A DNA stretch of 47,436 bases. Source: Nocardioides zeae. GTDB taxonomy: Bacteria > Actinomycetota > Actinomycetes > Propionibacteriales > Nocardioidaceae. The stretch lies in NCBI RefSeq assembly GCF_010686755.1, contig NZ_JAAGXA010000022.1, positions 1 through 47,436 of the forward strand, given 5' to 3'. Under the pieces are notes generated by a model. The model had not been told where the DNA came from. It searched no databases and saw nothing but the letters and a program-made list of their open reading frames with translations. Below are positions 38,868 to 47,227 of the stretch, piece after piece; position 1 is the stretch's first letter; the number at the start of each line of letters is the position of its first letter. The position numbers and the translations under genes are program-made.

Positions 38868-39776
38868 GTGATCGACCGCGTGATCGACGAGGAGCAGGGG
38901 GACACCGCGTCCCCGGGGTCGGACGCGCCGCCGCGGTCGCTCATCGTGACGATCTACGGCCTCTACGCCCGCGAGCTCGGCGGCTGGATGAGCGTCAGCG
39001 ACCTGATCCTGCTCATGGCCGAGCTCGGCGTCGACGCGCAGGCCGTGCGCTCCTCGGTCTCGCGCTTGAAGCGGCGCGGCATCCTCGTGAGCGAGCGGCG
39101 GGGGAGCGCGGCGGGCTACGCCCTGTCGTCGTACGCCCGGGACGTGCTCGGCGCGGGCGACCGCCGCATCTTCGCCCGTCCGGCGAACGACGACGTCGAC
39201 TGGGTGGTGGCGGTGTTCTCGGTGCCCGAGTCGGAGCGGCAGAAGCGGCACGCGCTGCGGGCGCGGCTCACGTGGCTCGGGTTCGGCACCGTGACGGCCG
39301 GGGTGTGGATCGCCCCCGGCCACCTCGTGGACGACACCCGCGAGGTGCTCGCGGCCGAGGGGCTCGACACCTACGTCGACCTGTTCCGGGCCGACCACCT
39401 CGGCTTCGGCGCGACGGTCGACAAGGTCGCGCGCTGGTGGGACCTCGACGCGCTCGACGGACTCTACCGCGACTTCCTCGCCGTGCAGGCGCCCGTCCTC
39501 GAGCGGTGGCAGGCGGCGGGGGAGCCGTCGGGGGCCGACGGTGCCGCCTTCGCCGACTACGTCCGCGCGCTCACCGCGTGGCGCCGGTTCCCCTACCTCG
39601 ACCCGGGGCTGCCCGCCGGCCTGCTCCCGGAGGGCTGGAGCGGCACCCGGGCCGCCGACACGTTCTTCGAGCTCCGCCGCCTCCTCGCCGGCCCGGCCCA
39701 CGACTTCGCCGTGGACCGGACCGCGGTGGACCGGACCGCGGTGGACCGGACCGCGGTGGACCGGACCGCGGGCTGA
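38868..39776 (+). CDS. PaaX-family transcriptional repressor
   Basis: 302 residues. N-terminal winged helix: SLIVTIYGLYARELGGW, VSDLILLMAELGVDAQAVRSS, SRLKRRGILVSERRG; central and C-terminal PaaX domains (YALSSYARDVLGAGDRRIF, TVTAGVWIAPGHL, TAWRRFPYLDPGLPAGLLP) are complete. PaaX proteins sense aryl-CoA thioesters. It is 0.5 kb from a cluster that makes and uses such a thioester, so it is the likely regulator. TAGGTT (38855-38860) is 7 bases before the GTG. The first codons contain a 12-base duplication (VIDRVIDEE). The C-terminus carries four VDRTA repeats from a 15-bp tandem repeat. Confidence 0.9.
   Translation: MIDRVIDEEQGDTASPGSDAPPRSLIVTIYGLYARELGGWMSVSDLILLMAELGVDAQAVRSSVSRLKRRGILVSERRGSAAGYALSSYARDVLGAGDRRIFARPANDDVDWVVAVFSVPESERQKRHALRARLTWLGFGTVTAGVWIAPGHLVDDTREVLAAEGLDTYVDLFRADHLGFGATVDKVARWWDLDALDGLYRDFLAVQAPVLERWQAAGEPSGADGAAFADYVRALTAWRRFPYLDPGLPAGLLPEGWSGTRAADTFFELRRLLAGPAHDFAVDRTAVDRTAVDRTAVDRTAG
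39711..39770 (+). repeat. Four 15-bp tandem repeats at the 3' end of the paaX-like gene
   Basis: GTGGACCGGACCGCG occurs four times without error (39711-39725, 39726-39740, 39741-39755, 39756-39770), encoding VDRTA four times in the reading frame just before the stop. Perfect identity suggests recent expansion and possible length variation between strains. Confidence 0.95.
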
Positions 39777-39806
39777 CGGCCCGGCGCCGTGCGCGCCTGA
39801 CCCGCC

Positions 39807-40232
39807 TCAGGCCTGCGGCACCCGCAGGCGCTCGTCGGGGATGACGGCCACGCCGAGGATCTCGATGAGCGCCTCGGGCTGCCAGAGCCCCGTGGTGCCG
39901 ATGCCCGCCATCGCGGGGTAGACCGGCCCGGCCAGCTCGCGCCACGCAGCGCCGATCTCGCGGCCGTGCGCCTGGTAGTCGGGGATGTCGGTCAGGTAGA
40001 TCGTGATGCTCACCAGGTCGCCCGGCTCGCCGCCGGCCTCCGCCAGCGTCGTCAGCACGTTGGAGAACGCCTGGCGGAACTGCTCGACGATGCCGCCCGG
40101 GACGATCTTCATGTCCTGGTCCAGCGCCGTCTGCCCGCCCAGGTAGAGCGTGTTGCCCGCGAGCGTGCCGTGGGAGTAGCCGCTCGGCGCGGGGAGCGAC
40201 GTGGGGTTGATCGCGACGGGGCTGCTGGACAT
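39807..40232 (-). CDS. RidA/YjgF-family protein lacking the catalytic arginine
   Basis: 141 residues, normal RidA length. GYSHGTLAGNTLYLGGQTALD and GGIVEQFRQAFSNVLTTLAEAGGEPGDLV (in parts) then ITIYLTDIPDY are typical. Imine-hydrolysing RidA proteins have an arginine in (F/Y)PAR; here the segment is VYPAMAGIGTTGLWQPEALIEI, methionine in that place. The family includes 2-aminomuconate deaminases and chorismatase relatives, so it may act on an amino or enol intermediate of the adjacent pathway with altered chemistry. ATG at 40232 has GAGGA upstream. Divergent from the FAA hydrolase gene, sharing its control region. Confidence 0.85.
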   Translation of the reverse strand: MSSSPVAINPTSLPAPSGYSHGTLAGNTLYLGGQTALDQDMKIVPGGIVEQFRQAFSNVLTTLAEAGGEPGDLVSITIYLTDIPDYQAHGREIGAAWRELAGPVYPAMAGIGTTGLWQPEALIEILGVAVIPDERLRVPQA

Positions 40233-40370
40233 GGGTCCTCCTCGTGGTGGGCCGCGGCGGCCGCGGCGTCGTCGTTCCGTCGAGATCGACCCTAGACGAT
40301 CTATTGACGTTTGGCGACGGTCGTGCAAATCTCGCTATATCGAGTCCACGACGTCCGCCAGGAGAGCGAC
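40233..40370. promoter_or_regulatory. Divergent control region of the aryl-CoA cluster
   Basis: Dyads are clustered: GTCGA-GA-TCGAC (40279-40290), TAGA-CGA-TCTA (40293-40303) and CTCG-CTATAT-CGAG (40332-40345). A plus-strand TTGACG (40304-40309) could be a -35, and the A+T-rich CTATAT (40335-40340) a -10 although the spacing is long. The stretch is locally far richer in A+T than its surroundings. PaaX-type repressors bind such inverted repeats, so this is a likely operator region. Confidence 0.5.
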
Positions 40371-41204
40371 ATGCGCTTCGCCACCGTGATCGACCCGGCC
40401 CAGCCCGACCGGCCCCGTGCCGCCGTGCTGCAGGGCGAGACCTGGCACGCGCTCGGGGCGGGCGACCTCTCCGCGCTCGTCACCTCGGGCGGTCTCGTCG
40501 CGGGTGGCCCCACCCCGCCCGTCGGTGGCCCGATCGCCGGCGCCGTACCGGTCAACCCGCTGCCGTCGCCGACGAAGGTGATCTGCTGCGGCCTCAACTA
40601 CGGCGACCACATCGCCGAGACCGGCCGCGAGCGCCCGCGGTTCCCGACGCTCTTCCCGAAGTACGCCGACACCCTCGTCGGCCCCACCGACGACGTGGTG
40701 CTGCCCGCCGGCGTCGAGGCCGACTGGGAGGCCGAGCTCGCCGTGGTCGTCGGCGCCCCGCTGCGCCGGGCGAGCCGGGACGAGGCCGCCGCCGCGGTGC
40801 TCGGCTACACCGTCGCGAACGACGTCTCGGTGCGCGACTGGCAGCGCCGCACGCTCGAGTGGTTCCAGGGCAAGGCCTGGGACGCGACCACCCCGCTCGG
40901 CCCCGTCGTGGTCACGCCCGACGAGGTCGACCCCGCCGCCGGGCTCGCCATCAGCTGCCGCGTGAACGGCGTCGAGGTGCAGCGCGACAGCACGGCGACG
41001 CTCGTCTTCGACGCCGTCGACCTGCTGGCCTACATCTCCACCTTCACCGTGCTGCGCCCCGGCGACGTGGTGCTCACCGGCACCCCGGGCGGCATCGGGA
41101 TGACCCGCGACCCGGCCTGGTACCTCGCCGACGGCGACGTCGTCGAGACCGAGGTCGAGGGCATCGGGACCCTCCGCAACACGGTCCGCCTCACCGACTC
41201 CTGA
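40371..41204 (+). CDS. Fumarylacetoacetate hydrolase-family protein
   Basis: 277 residues. The metal site is visible: CCGLNYGDHIAETG, EADWEAELAVVVG (Glu pair), GYTVANDVSVRDWQ, QGKAWDATTPLGPVVV and VLTGTPGGIGMTRDP. The family contains fumarylpyruvate and maleylpyruvate hydrolases of gentisate pathways and decarboxylases/isomerases for hydroxymuconates. It would hydrolyse or rearrange a ring-cleavage product in the cytosol. The ATG at 40371 has CAGGAGA 5-11 bases upstream and matches where similarity begins. First gene of a six-gene forward run ending with the hotdog thioesterase. Confidence 0.92.
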   Translation: MRFATVIDPAQPDRPRAAVLQGETWHALGAGDLSALVTSGGLVAGGPTPPVGGPIAGAVPVNPLPSPTKVICCGLNYGDHIAETGRERPRFPTLFPKYADTLVGPTDDVVLPAGVEADWEAELAVVVGAPLRRASRDEAAAAVLGYTVANDVSVRDWQRRTLEWFQGKAWDATTPLGPVVVTPDEVDPAAGLAISCRVNGVEVQRDSTATLVFDAVDLLAYISTFTVLRPGDVVLTGTPGGIGMTRDPAWYLADGDVVETEVEGIGTLRNTVRLTDS

Positions 41205-41251
41205 TCCACCCACCCCACCGGACGAACACCGCGCGAGAACCGAGGAGAACG

Positions 41252-41740
41252 ATGCACATCGACCCCCACGCCGACCACGTGCTCGAGGGCGACAACTCGA
41301 TGTACGCAGGCCCCTCCGGCCTCGTCGTGCCCGTCGTCACCCGCGGCGGCCTGGAGACCGGCCGCACCGGCCAGTCCGAGGGCGCCCACCGCATCTCCGG
41401 CGTCAGCCCGCAGCACACCCCGGCCACGAAGATCTGGTACGGCCAGGTCAGCAACGAGGCCGGCTTCCGCTCGGTGCCCCACCACCACGGCGAGGCGGAG
41501 ACGGGCGGCTTCGTGCTGCGCGGCCGCGCGCGGATCTACTTCGGCGAGCGCTACGACGACTACGTCGACATGGAGGAGGGCGACTGGGTCTTCGTGCCGC
41601 CGTACATGCCCCACGTCGAGTGCAACCTCGACCGCAACAAGCCGTTGACGTGGATGACCTGCCGCACCCCCGACAACATCGTCGTCAACCTCGAGCAGGT
41701 CGCCGACGCGGCCCTGCGCGACTGGATGGACCGCCCGTGA
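41252..41740 (+). CDS. Single-domain cupin protein, possible ring-cleaving dioxygenase
   Basis: 162 residues. One cupin barrel: motif 1 HHHGEAETGGFVLRGRARI (HxH and Glu ligands, residues ~78-95) and motif 2 GDWVFVPPYMPHVECN (histidine ligand, ~112-127) give a full 3-His/1-Glu-type iron site. Gentisate and 3-hydroxyanthranilate dioxygenases are cupins, but gentisate dioxygenase is about twice as long with two barrels. So it may cleave a different substrate, or be an isomerase or sensor. Its ATG follows GAGGAGA 5 bases away. The stop overlaps the TesB start (GTGA). Confidence 0.82.
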   Translation: MHIDPHADHVLEGDNSMYAGPSGLVVPVVTRGGLETGRTGQSEGAHRISGVSPQHTPATKIWYGQVSNEAGFRSVPHHHGEAETGGFVLRGRARIYFGERYDDYVDMEEGDWVFVPPYMPHVECNLDRNKPLTWMTCRTPDNIVVNLEQVADAALRDWMDRP

Positions 41741-42666
41741 CCGGGCCCGGCGAGCAGCCCACCTCCCGCACCGTCACCGACGCCCTGGCGCTCACGCCCA
41801 CCGAGCCGCAGCTCTTCGACCTCGCCTTCACCGCGGTGACGCAGCCGTGCCCGTGGCCCAAGGCGTACGGCGGGGACATGGTCGCGCAGGCCGCTGCGGC
41901 CGCCGCCCGCTCGGTCACGGACGGCAAGACGATGCACTCGATGCACTCCTACTTCATGCGGCCCGTCGACATCGGCGCGGAGATTCGCTACGAGGTGGAG
42001 CTCCTGCGCGACGGTCGCGGCTACTCGACGCGCCAGGTGCGGGGCATCCAGAACGGCAAGGTCGCCTACGTGTGCCTCGCCGGCTTCGCGGCCGGCGAGC
42101 CGGGCGGCACCCACGCGGTGCGCCCGCCCACCGACGTGCCGTCGCCGGACGAGCTGCCGTCGTCCGCGGCGTACCTGGCGGGGGAGGAGCCGGGGAACGG
42201 CTCCACGATGACCGCCGAGTCGCGGGCCTACTGGTCGGGCGGCCGCAGCTTCGACATGCGGCACGTGCCCGGGCCGGTCTACCTGCGGGTCGAGGGCGAG
42301 CAGGTGCCCCACCAGGCGATCTGGATCAGGCCGTTCGACGCGCTGCGTCCGGTCGAGGGCCTGACCGACGCCCAGCGCGACCTGGCGGCGCTGGCCTACG
42401 CCTGCGACTACACGATCCTCGAGCCCGTGCTGCGCACGCTCGGGCTCCCCTGGGCGCAGCCGGGGCTCGTCACGGCGAGCCTCGACCACGCGATGTGGTT
42501 CCACCGCCCACCGACCGGCGCTTTCGACGGCTGGTTGCTCTATGCCCAGGAGGCGGTCGCGGCCGACGATGGTCGCGGCACCGGACTGGGGCGCTTCTTC
42601 ACCGCCACCGACCACCTGGCCACGGTCGTCCAGGAGGGCATGATCCGATCAGGACAAGGGACGTGA
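41737..42666 (+). CDS. Acyl-CoA thioesterase II (TesB-like)
   Basis: 309 residues, double-hotdog TesB layout: YGGDMVAQAAAAAARSV and MHSMHSYFMRPVDIGAEIRYEV (first hotdog), YACDYTILEPVLRTLGLP and ASLDHAMWFHRPPTGAFDGW (second hotdog, with the catalytic aspartate in LDHAMWFH). Hydrolyses acyl-CoA. In this cluster it may release the free acid from an aryl- or ring-cleaved CoA ester. GTG at 41737 overlaps the cupin stop; the ligase ATG is one base past its own stop, so tight co-translation is likely. Confidence 0.92.
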   Translation: MTGPGEQPTSRTVTDALALTPTEPQLFDLAFTAVTQPCPWPKAYGGDMVAQAAAAAARSVTDGKTMHSMHSYFMRPVDIGAEIRYEVELLRDGRGYSTRQVRGIQNGKVAYVCLAGFAAGEPGGTHAVRPPTDVPSPDELPSSAAYLAGEEPGNGSTMTAESRAYWSGGRSFDMRHVPGPVYLRVEGEQVPHQAIWIRPFDALRPVEGLTDAQRDLAALAYACDYTILEPVLRTLGLPWAQPGLVTASLDHAMWFHRPPTGAFDGWLLYAQEAVAADDGRGTGLGRFFTATDHLATVVQEGMIRSGQGT

Positions 42667-42667
42667 C

Positions 42668-44362
42668 ATGACCGCTCCGACGCTCCACCCCACCCTGCAG
42701 CCCAGCCTCTACCGCGACACCTTCGCCCGCGAGCAGCTCCCGCCTGCGGACCTCTGGCCCGTCCTCGAGTTCACGACGGACGAGCTGCAGTACCCCGACC
42801 GCCTCAACGCCGCCACCGAGCTCATCGACGTGCCCGCCGCGCGCTGGCCGGACCGGGTCGCGCTGCGCACGCCCGAGGGCGAGACGTGGACCTACGCCGA
42901 GCTCCTCAGGCGCGCCAACCAGGTCGCCCAGGTGCTCACGGAGGACCTGGGCCTCGTCACCGGCAACCGCGTGCTGCTCCGCTCGCCCAACAACCCCTGG
43001 ACCGTCGCCGCGTGGCTCGGCGTGCTCAAGGCCGGGGGCATCGCGGCCACCACCTTCGCCGCGCTCCGGGCGCGCGAGCTGCGGCCGATCGTCGAGAAGA
43101 CGCGGCCGACGCTCGCGCTGGCCGACCACCGGTGCGCCGACGACCTCGAGGAGCTGCGCGCCGACGTGGCGCCCGACCTCCGCATCGTCACCTTCGGGGG
43201 CGACGCCGCCGACGACCTCGTACGGCGCTGCGCCGCCAAGTCCGGGGAGTTCGCCACCGTCGTGACCTCCGCCGACGACGTCGCGCTCTTCTGCCCCACG
43301 TCGGGCAGCACGGGCGTGCCGAAGATCTGCACGCACTTCCACCGCGACATCCTGTCGATCGACCACACCTTCGGCCGCCACGTGCTGCAGCTCCGGCCGG
43401 ACGACGTCGTCGCGTGCACCGCGCCCTTCGCCTTCACCTTCGGGCTCGGGATGCTCGTCGTCTTCCCCCTCCGGGCCGGCGCCTCGGCCCTCCTCACCGA
43501 GGGGGCGCCGCCGCCGGTCATGGCGGACCTCGTCGCCGAGCACGGCGTCACGGTGCTGGCGACCGCGCCGACGGCGTACAAGCAGATCATCGGCGCCGGG
43601 AAGGTCGAGCGGCTCGCGGGCCTGCGCGCCGCGGTGAGCGCCGGGGAGCACATCCCGGCGAGCACGTGGCAGCGGTTGCACGACGCGCTCGGGCTGAAGG
43701 TGATCGACGGCATCGGCGGCACCGAGATGCTGCACATCTACCTCTCCGCGGTCGGCGACGACATCCGCCCCGGGGCGACGGGGCGTCCGCTCCCGGGCTA
43801 CCGGGCCACGATCCTCGGCCCCGACGGCGAGGAGCTGCCCCCGGGCGTCGAGGGCCGCCTGGCCGTCCGGGGACCGGTCGGGTGCCGCTACCTGGCCGAC
43901 GAGCGGCAGCAGGCGTACGTGCTCGACGGGTGGAACCTCACCGGTGACACGTTCACCCGCGACGAGGACGGCTACTTCTGGTTCGCGGCCCGCACCGACA
44001 ACATGATCGTGTCGGCGGGCTACAACATCGGCGGGCCCGAGGTCGAGGCCGCGCTCGACGACCACCCGGACGTGCTCGAGTCGATGGTGCTCGCCAAGCC
44101 CGACGACGACCGGGGCTCCATCGTCTGCGCCTACGTCGTGCTCCGCGACGGCGTCGCCGCCGACCACGACACGGTCCTGCGCCTGCAGGACCACGTGAAG
44201 CAGACGCTCGCGCCGTACAAGTACCCGCGCGAGGTGCGTTTCATCGACGCGCTGCCGCGCAACGCCAGCGGCAAGCTCCAGCACTTCGCGCTCCGTGCCC
44301 GGCTCGAGGAGGAGGCCGCCGCTCGCACCGCGGCCGCCGCCCCCGTCCCGGCCGGCTCCTGA
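42668..44362 (+). CDS. Aryl-CoA ligase (2-aminobenzoate/benzoate-CoA ligase-like)
   Basis: 564 residues of an ANL-family AMP-forming ligase: CPTSGSTGVPK (~208-218), GIGGTEMLHIYLS (~355) close to benzoate/2-aminobenzoate CoA ligases, LTGDTFTRDEDGYFWFAAR (~425), and the catalytic lysine in NASGKLQ (~537). It activates an aromatic acid with ATP and CoA. Salicylate pathways in other actinobacteria use a different two-gene activation, while anthranilate pathways use one ligase like this, so anthranilate or a similar benzoate is slightly favoured. Placed directly before the aryl-CoA monooxygenase. Confidence 0.9.
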   Translation: MTAPTLHPTLQPSLYRDTFAREQLPPADLWPVLEFTTDELQYPDRLNAATELIDVPAARWPDRVALRTPEGETWTYAELLRRANQVAQVLTEDLGLVTGNRVLLRSPNNPWTVAAWLGVLKAGGIAATTFAALRARELRPIVEKTRPTLALADHRCADDLEELRADVAPDLRIVTFGGDAADDLVRRCAAKSGEFATVVTSADDVALFCPTSGSTGVPKICTHFHRDILSIDHTFGRHVLQLRPDDVVACTAPFAFTFGLGMLVVFPLRAGASALLTEGAPPPVMADLVAEHGVTVLATAPTAYKQIIGAGKVERLAGLRAAVSAGEHIPASTWQRLHDALGLKVIDGIGGTEMLHIYLSAVGDDIRPGATGRPLPGYRATILGPDGEELPPGVEGRLAVRGPVGCRYLADERQQAYVLDGWNLTGDTFTRDEDGYFWFAARTDNMIVSAGYNIGGPEVEAALDDHPDVLESMVLAKPDDDRGSIVCAYVVLRDGVAADHDTVLRLQDHVKQTLAPYKYPREVRFIDALPRNASGKLQHFALRARLEEEAAARTAAAAPVPAGS

Positions 44363-44373
44363 GAGGACCTGAC

Positions 44374-46770
44374 ATGAAGATCGCGATCATCGGCGGTGGG
44401 CCCGGCGGGCTCTACCTCGCCGCCCTCGTCAAGCAGCTCGGCCCCGACCACGAGATCACCGTCTGGGAGCGCAACGCCCCCGAGGACACGTTCGGCTTCG
44501 GCGTCGTGTTCTCCGACGAGACCCTCGGCGGCATCGAGTCGGCCGACACGGCGGTCTACGCCGCCATGGAGAGCGGGTTCGCCCGCTGGACCGACATCGA
44601 CGTCGACGTCGACCGCCACGAGTTCACCGTGGGCGGGCAGGGCTTCGCGGCGATGAGCCGCAAGGACCTGCTGGCGATCCTGCAGGAGCGCGTGGCCGCG
44701 CTGGGCATCGACGTGCACTACCGCACCGAGGCGCCGGACGTGGCCGAGCTGCGGGAGACCCACGACCTCGTCGTGGCCTCCGACGGTCTCAACTCCCGCA
44801 TCCGCGACCGGTACGCCGACGTGTTCCGCCCCGACCTGGACCGGCGGCACAACAAGTACATCTGGTTCGGGACCGACAAGGTGTTCGAGGCGTTCCAGTT
44901 CATCGTGCGCAACACCGAGCACGGCACGATGCAGATCCACGGCTACCCCTACTCCGACGCCGGCTCGACCTTCATCGTCGAGATGCACGAGGACGTGTGG
45001 CGCCGCGCCGGGCTCGACGCCACCGAGCACGAGGAGCTCCCGCCCGGGGTCTCCGACACCTACGCGGTCGAGCGCATCCGCGAGCTCTTCGCCGACGTGC
45101 TCGACGGCCACGAGATCCTCACCAACAACTCGAAGTGGATCAGCTTCACGACGGTGCGCAACGAGCGCTGGCACGACGGCAACCTCGTGCTGCTCGGCGA
45201 CGCCGCCCACACGGCGCACTTCTCGATCGGCTCCGGCACCAAACTGGCGATGGAGGACGCGCTCGCCCTGGCCGCGTGCCTGCACGAGCACGCCGACCTC
45301 GAGACCGCGCTCGCGGCGTACGAGACCGAGCGTCGGCCCGTGGTCGAGTCCACGCAGCGCGCCGCGCAGGCGTCGCTGGAGTGGTTCGAGCAGATCGGGA
45401 TGTACGCCGACCAGGACCCCGCGCAGTTCGTCTTCAACCTGCTGACCCGCTCGCGCCGCATCACGTTCGACAACCTGCGCGAGCGCGACGAGCAGTTCGC
45501 GGCGCAGATCCAGGCGGCCTTCGCGGAGCAGGTCGCGGCGGCCGGACCGGCCCGCGACGGCGCGACGCCGGCCATGTTCCAGCCGGTGCGGATCGGCGAG
45601 CTGGAGCTCGCGAACCGGGTGATGCTGTCGCCGATGGACATGTACTCCGCCGTCGACGGGGTGCCGCAGGAGTTCCACCTCGTGCACCTCGGCTCGAAGG
45701 CGCTCGGCGGCGCCGGCATCGTCATGGCGGAGATGACCTGCGTGTCGCCCGAGGGTCGGATCACGCCCGGCTGCCCCGGGCTGTGGACCGACGAGCAGCG
45801 CGACGCGTGGGCGCGGGTGACGTCGTTCGTGCACGAGCAGAGCCGCGCGAAGATCGGCGTGCAGCTCGGCCACTCCGGCCGCAAGGGCTCGACGCGCCTC
45901 ATGTGGGACGGGATCGACCAGCCGCTGGAGACCGGCAACTGGGAGGTCGTCGCGCCCTCCGCGCTGCCGTACGGCGAGGGCTGCCACGTGCCGCGCGAGG
46001 CGACGCGGGCCGACCTGGACCAGGTGGTCGCCGACTTCGTCGCGGCGGCCCGCCGCGCGGTCGAGGCGGGCTTCGACCTGATCGAGGTGCACGCGGCCCA
46101 CGGCTACCTGCTGTCGTCGTTCCTCTCGCCCATCTCGAACCGGCGCACCGACGAGCTCGGCGGACCGCTCGAGAACCGGCTCCGCTTCCCGCTCGAGGTG
46201 TTCGACGCGGTGCGCGCCGCGGTGCCGGCCTCGATCCCGGTGACGGTGCGCATCTCGGCCACCGACTGGATCCCCGACGGGAACACCGCCGACGACGCGG
46301 TCGAGATCGCCCGGGCCTTCGTCGCCCACGGCGCCGCGGCCATCGACGTCTCCTCGGGCCAGGTCGGCAAGGAGGAGCAGCCGGCGTTCGGGCGGTCGTA
46401 CCAGACCCCCTTCGCCGACCGGATCCGTCACGAGGTGGCCGCGGCCGCCGGCGTGCCTGTCATCGCCGTGGGCGCCATCTCGTCGGCCGACGACGTGAAC
46501 TCGATCTTGCTCGCGGGGCGCGCGGACATCTGCGCCCTGGGCCGTACGCACCTCTACGACCCCAGCTGGACCCTGCACGCCGCGGCGGAGCAGGACTACC
46601 GGGGCGACGGGGCACCGTGGCCCGTGCAGTGGGCGGCCGGTCGCCGTCGGCCGCCGACGTCCCGCACCGACCGGGTGCCGCCGCGGCTCTCGCTGCTGCG
46701 GGCGGGCGCCGACGACGGGGTGCACGTGCGGTGGACGCCGCAGAAGCCGGTCGCCGCGGTGGCGGTCTGA
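44374..46770 (+). CDS. Bifunctional aryl-CoA monooxygenase/reductase (2-aminobenzoyl-CoA or salicylyl-CoA type)
   Basis: 798 residues in two enzymes. Residues 1-~385 are a group A flavin monooxygenase: IAIIGGGPGGLYLAALVK, FGFGVVFSDETLGG, HDLVVASDGLNSRIRDRY, LVLLGDAAHTAHFSIGSGTK. From residue 401 is an old yellow enzyme-type FMN reductase: MFQPVRIGELELANRVMLSP, VQLGHSGRKGST, EVHAAHGYLLSSFLSPISN, RADICALGRTHLYDP. The same fusion is known from 2-aminobenzoyl-CoA monooxygenase/reductase and salicylyl-CoA 5-hydroxylase annotations; it hydroxylates the ring at C5 and may hydrogenate it. A GAGAGGACC site precedes the ATG. The two functions cannot be told apart by eye. Confidence 0.93.
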   Translation: MKIAIIGGGPGGLYLAALVKQLGPDHEITVWERNAPEDTFGFGVVFSDETLGGIESADTAVYAAMESGFARWTDIDVDVDRHEFTVGGQGFAAMSRKDLLAILQERVAALGIDVHYRTEAPDVAELRETHDLVVASDGLNSRIRDRYADVFRPDLDRRHNKYIWFGTDKVFEAFQFIVRNTEHGTMQIHGYPYSDAGSTFIVEMHEDVWRRAGLDATEHEELPPGVSDTYAVERIRELFADVLDGHEILTNNSKWISFTTVRNERWHDGNLVLLGDAAHTAHFSIGSGTKLAMEDALALAACLHEHADLETALAAYETERRPVVESTQRAAQASLEWFEQIGMYADQDPAQFVFNLLTRSRRITFDNLRERDEQFAAQIQAAFAEQVAAAGPARDGATPAMFQPVRIGELELANRVMLSPMDMYSAVDGVPQEFHLVHLGSKALGGAGIVMAEMTCVSPEGRITPGCPGLWTDEQRDAWARVTSFVHEQSRAKIGVQLGHSGRKGSTRLMWDGIDQPLETGNWEVVAPSALPYGEGCHVPREATRADLDQVVADFVAAARRAVEAGFDLIEVHAAHGYLLSSFLSPISNRRTDELGGPLENRLRFPLEVFDAVRAAVPASIPVTVRISATDWIPDGNTADDAVEIARAFVAHGAAAIDVSSGQVGKEEQPAFGRSYQTPFADRIRHEVAAAAGVPVIAVGAISSADDVNSILLAGRADICALGRTHLYDPSWTLHAAAEQDYRGDGAPWPVQWAAGRRRPPTSRTDRVPPRLSLLRAGADDGVHVRWTPQKPVAAVAV

Positions 46771-46777
46771 GCCGTTC

Positions 46778-47227
46778 GTGGAACCTGGTCGCGAGGTCCC
46801 CGTCGCCGTCGGGTCGACCCGCTCCCGCGTGGAGTGGATCGACACCGACGCGGCGGGGATCTACCACAACAGCACCGTCGTGCGCTGGGTCGAGGCGGCG
46901 GAGGCGTCGCTGATGCGTGCACGGGGGCTGTCGGGCTACTTCCCGGCGGCCCCCCGCGTGCGCTACGAGGTCGACTTCCTCGCGCCGCTGTTCTTCGGCC
47001 AGGAGGTCGTGACCACCCTGGCGGTCGCCCGGGTGGGGCGCTCCTCCATGCGGTTCACCTTCGAGGTGCGCGGCGAGGAGCACGACGGCCGACCGGCGTA
47101 CGTCGCGGCCCGCGGCGCCTACGTCACCGTGCACCTCGACCGGAGCAGCGCCGACCACGGGACCGGTGCGGCCGCAGCGCCGTGGCCCGACGACTGGTTG
47201 GTGCGGCTGGGCGTCGACGGTCGGTAG
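46778..47227 (+). CDS. 4-hydroxybenzoyl-CoA thioesterase-like hotdog protein
   Basis: 149 residues of a single hotdog fold: RVEWIDTDAAGIYHNSTVVRW (Asp in DTDAAG is the usual catalytic residue), EAAEASLMRARGLSGYF, YEVDFLAPLFFGQEVVTT and GRPAYVAARGAYVTVHLD. Hydrolyses aryl-CoA thioesters; in gentisate-forming routes a similar enzyme frees gentisate from gentisyl-CoA. GTG at 46778 is 7 bases past the monooxygenase stop, so it is the last gene of the run. Its stop codon is the first three bases of a 12-bp tandem repeat. Confidence 0.88.
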   Translation: MEPGREVPVAVGSTRSRVEWIDTDAAGIYHNSTVVRWVEAAEASLMRARGLSGYFPAAPRVRYEVDFLAPLFFGQEVVTTLAVARVGRSSMRFTFEVRGEEHDGRPAYVAARGAYVTVHLDRSSADHGTGAAAAPWPDDWLVRLGVDGR

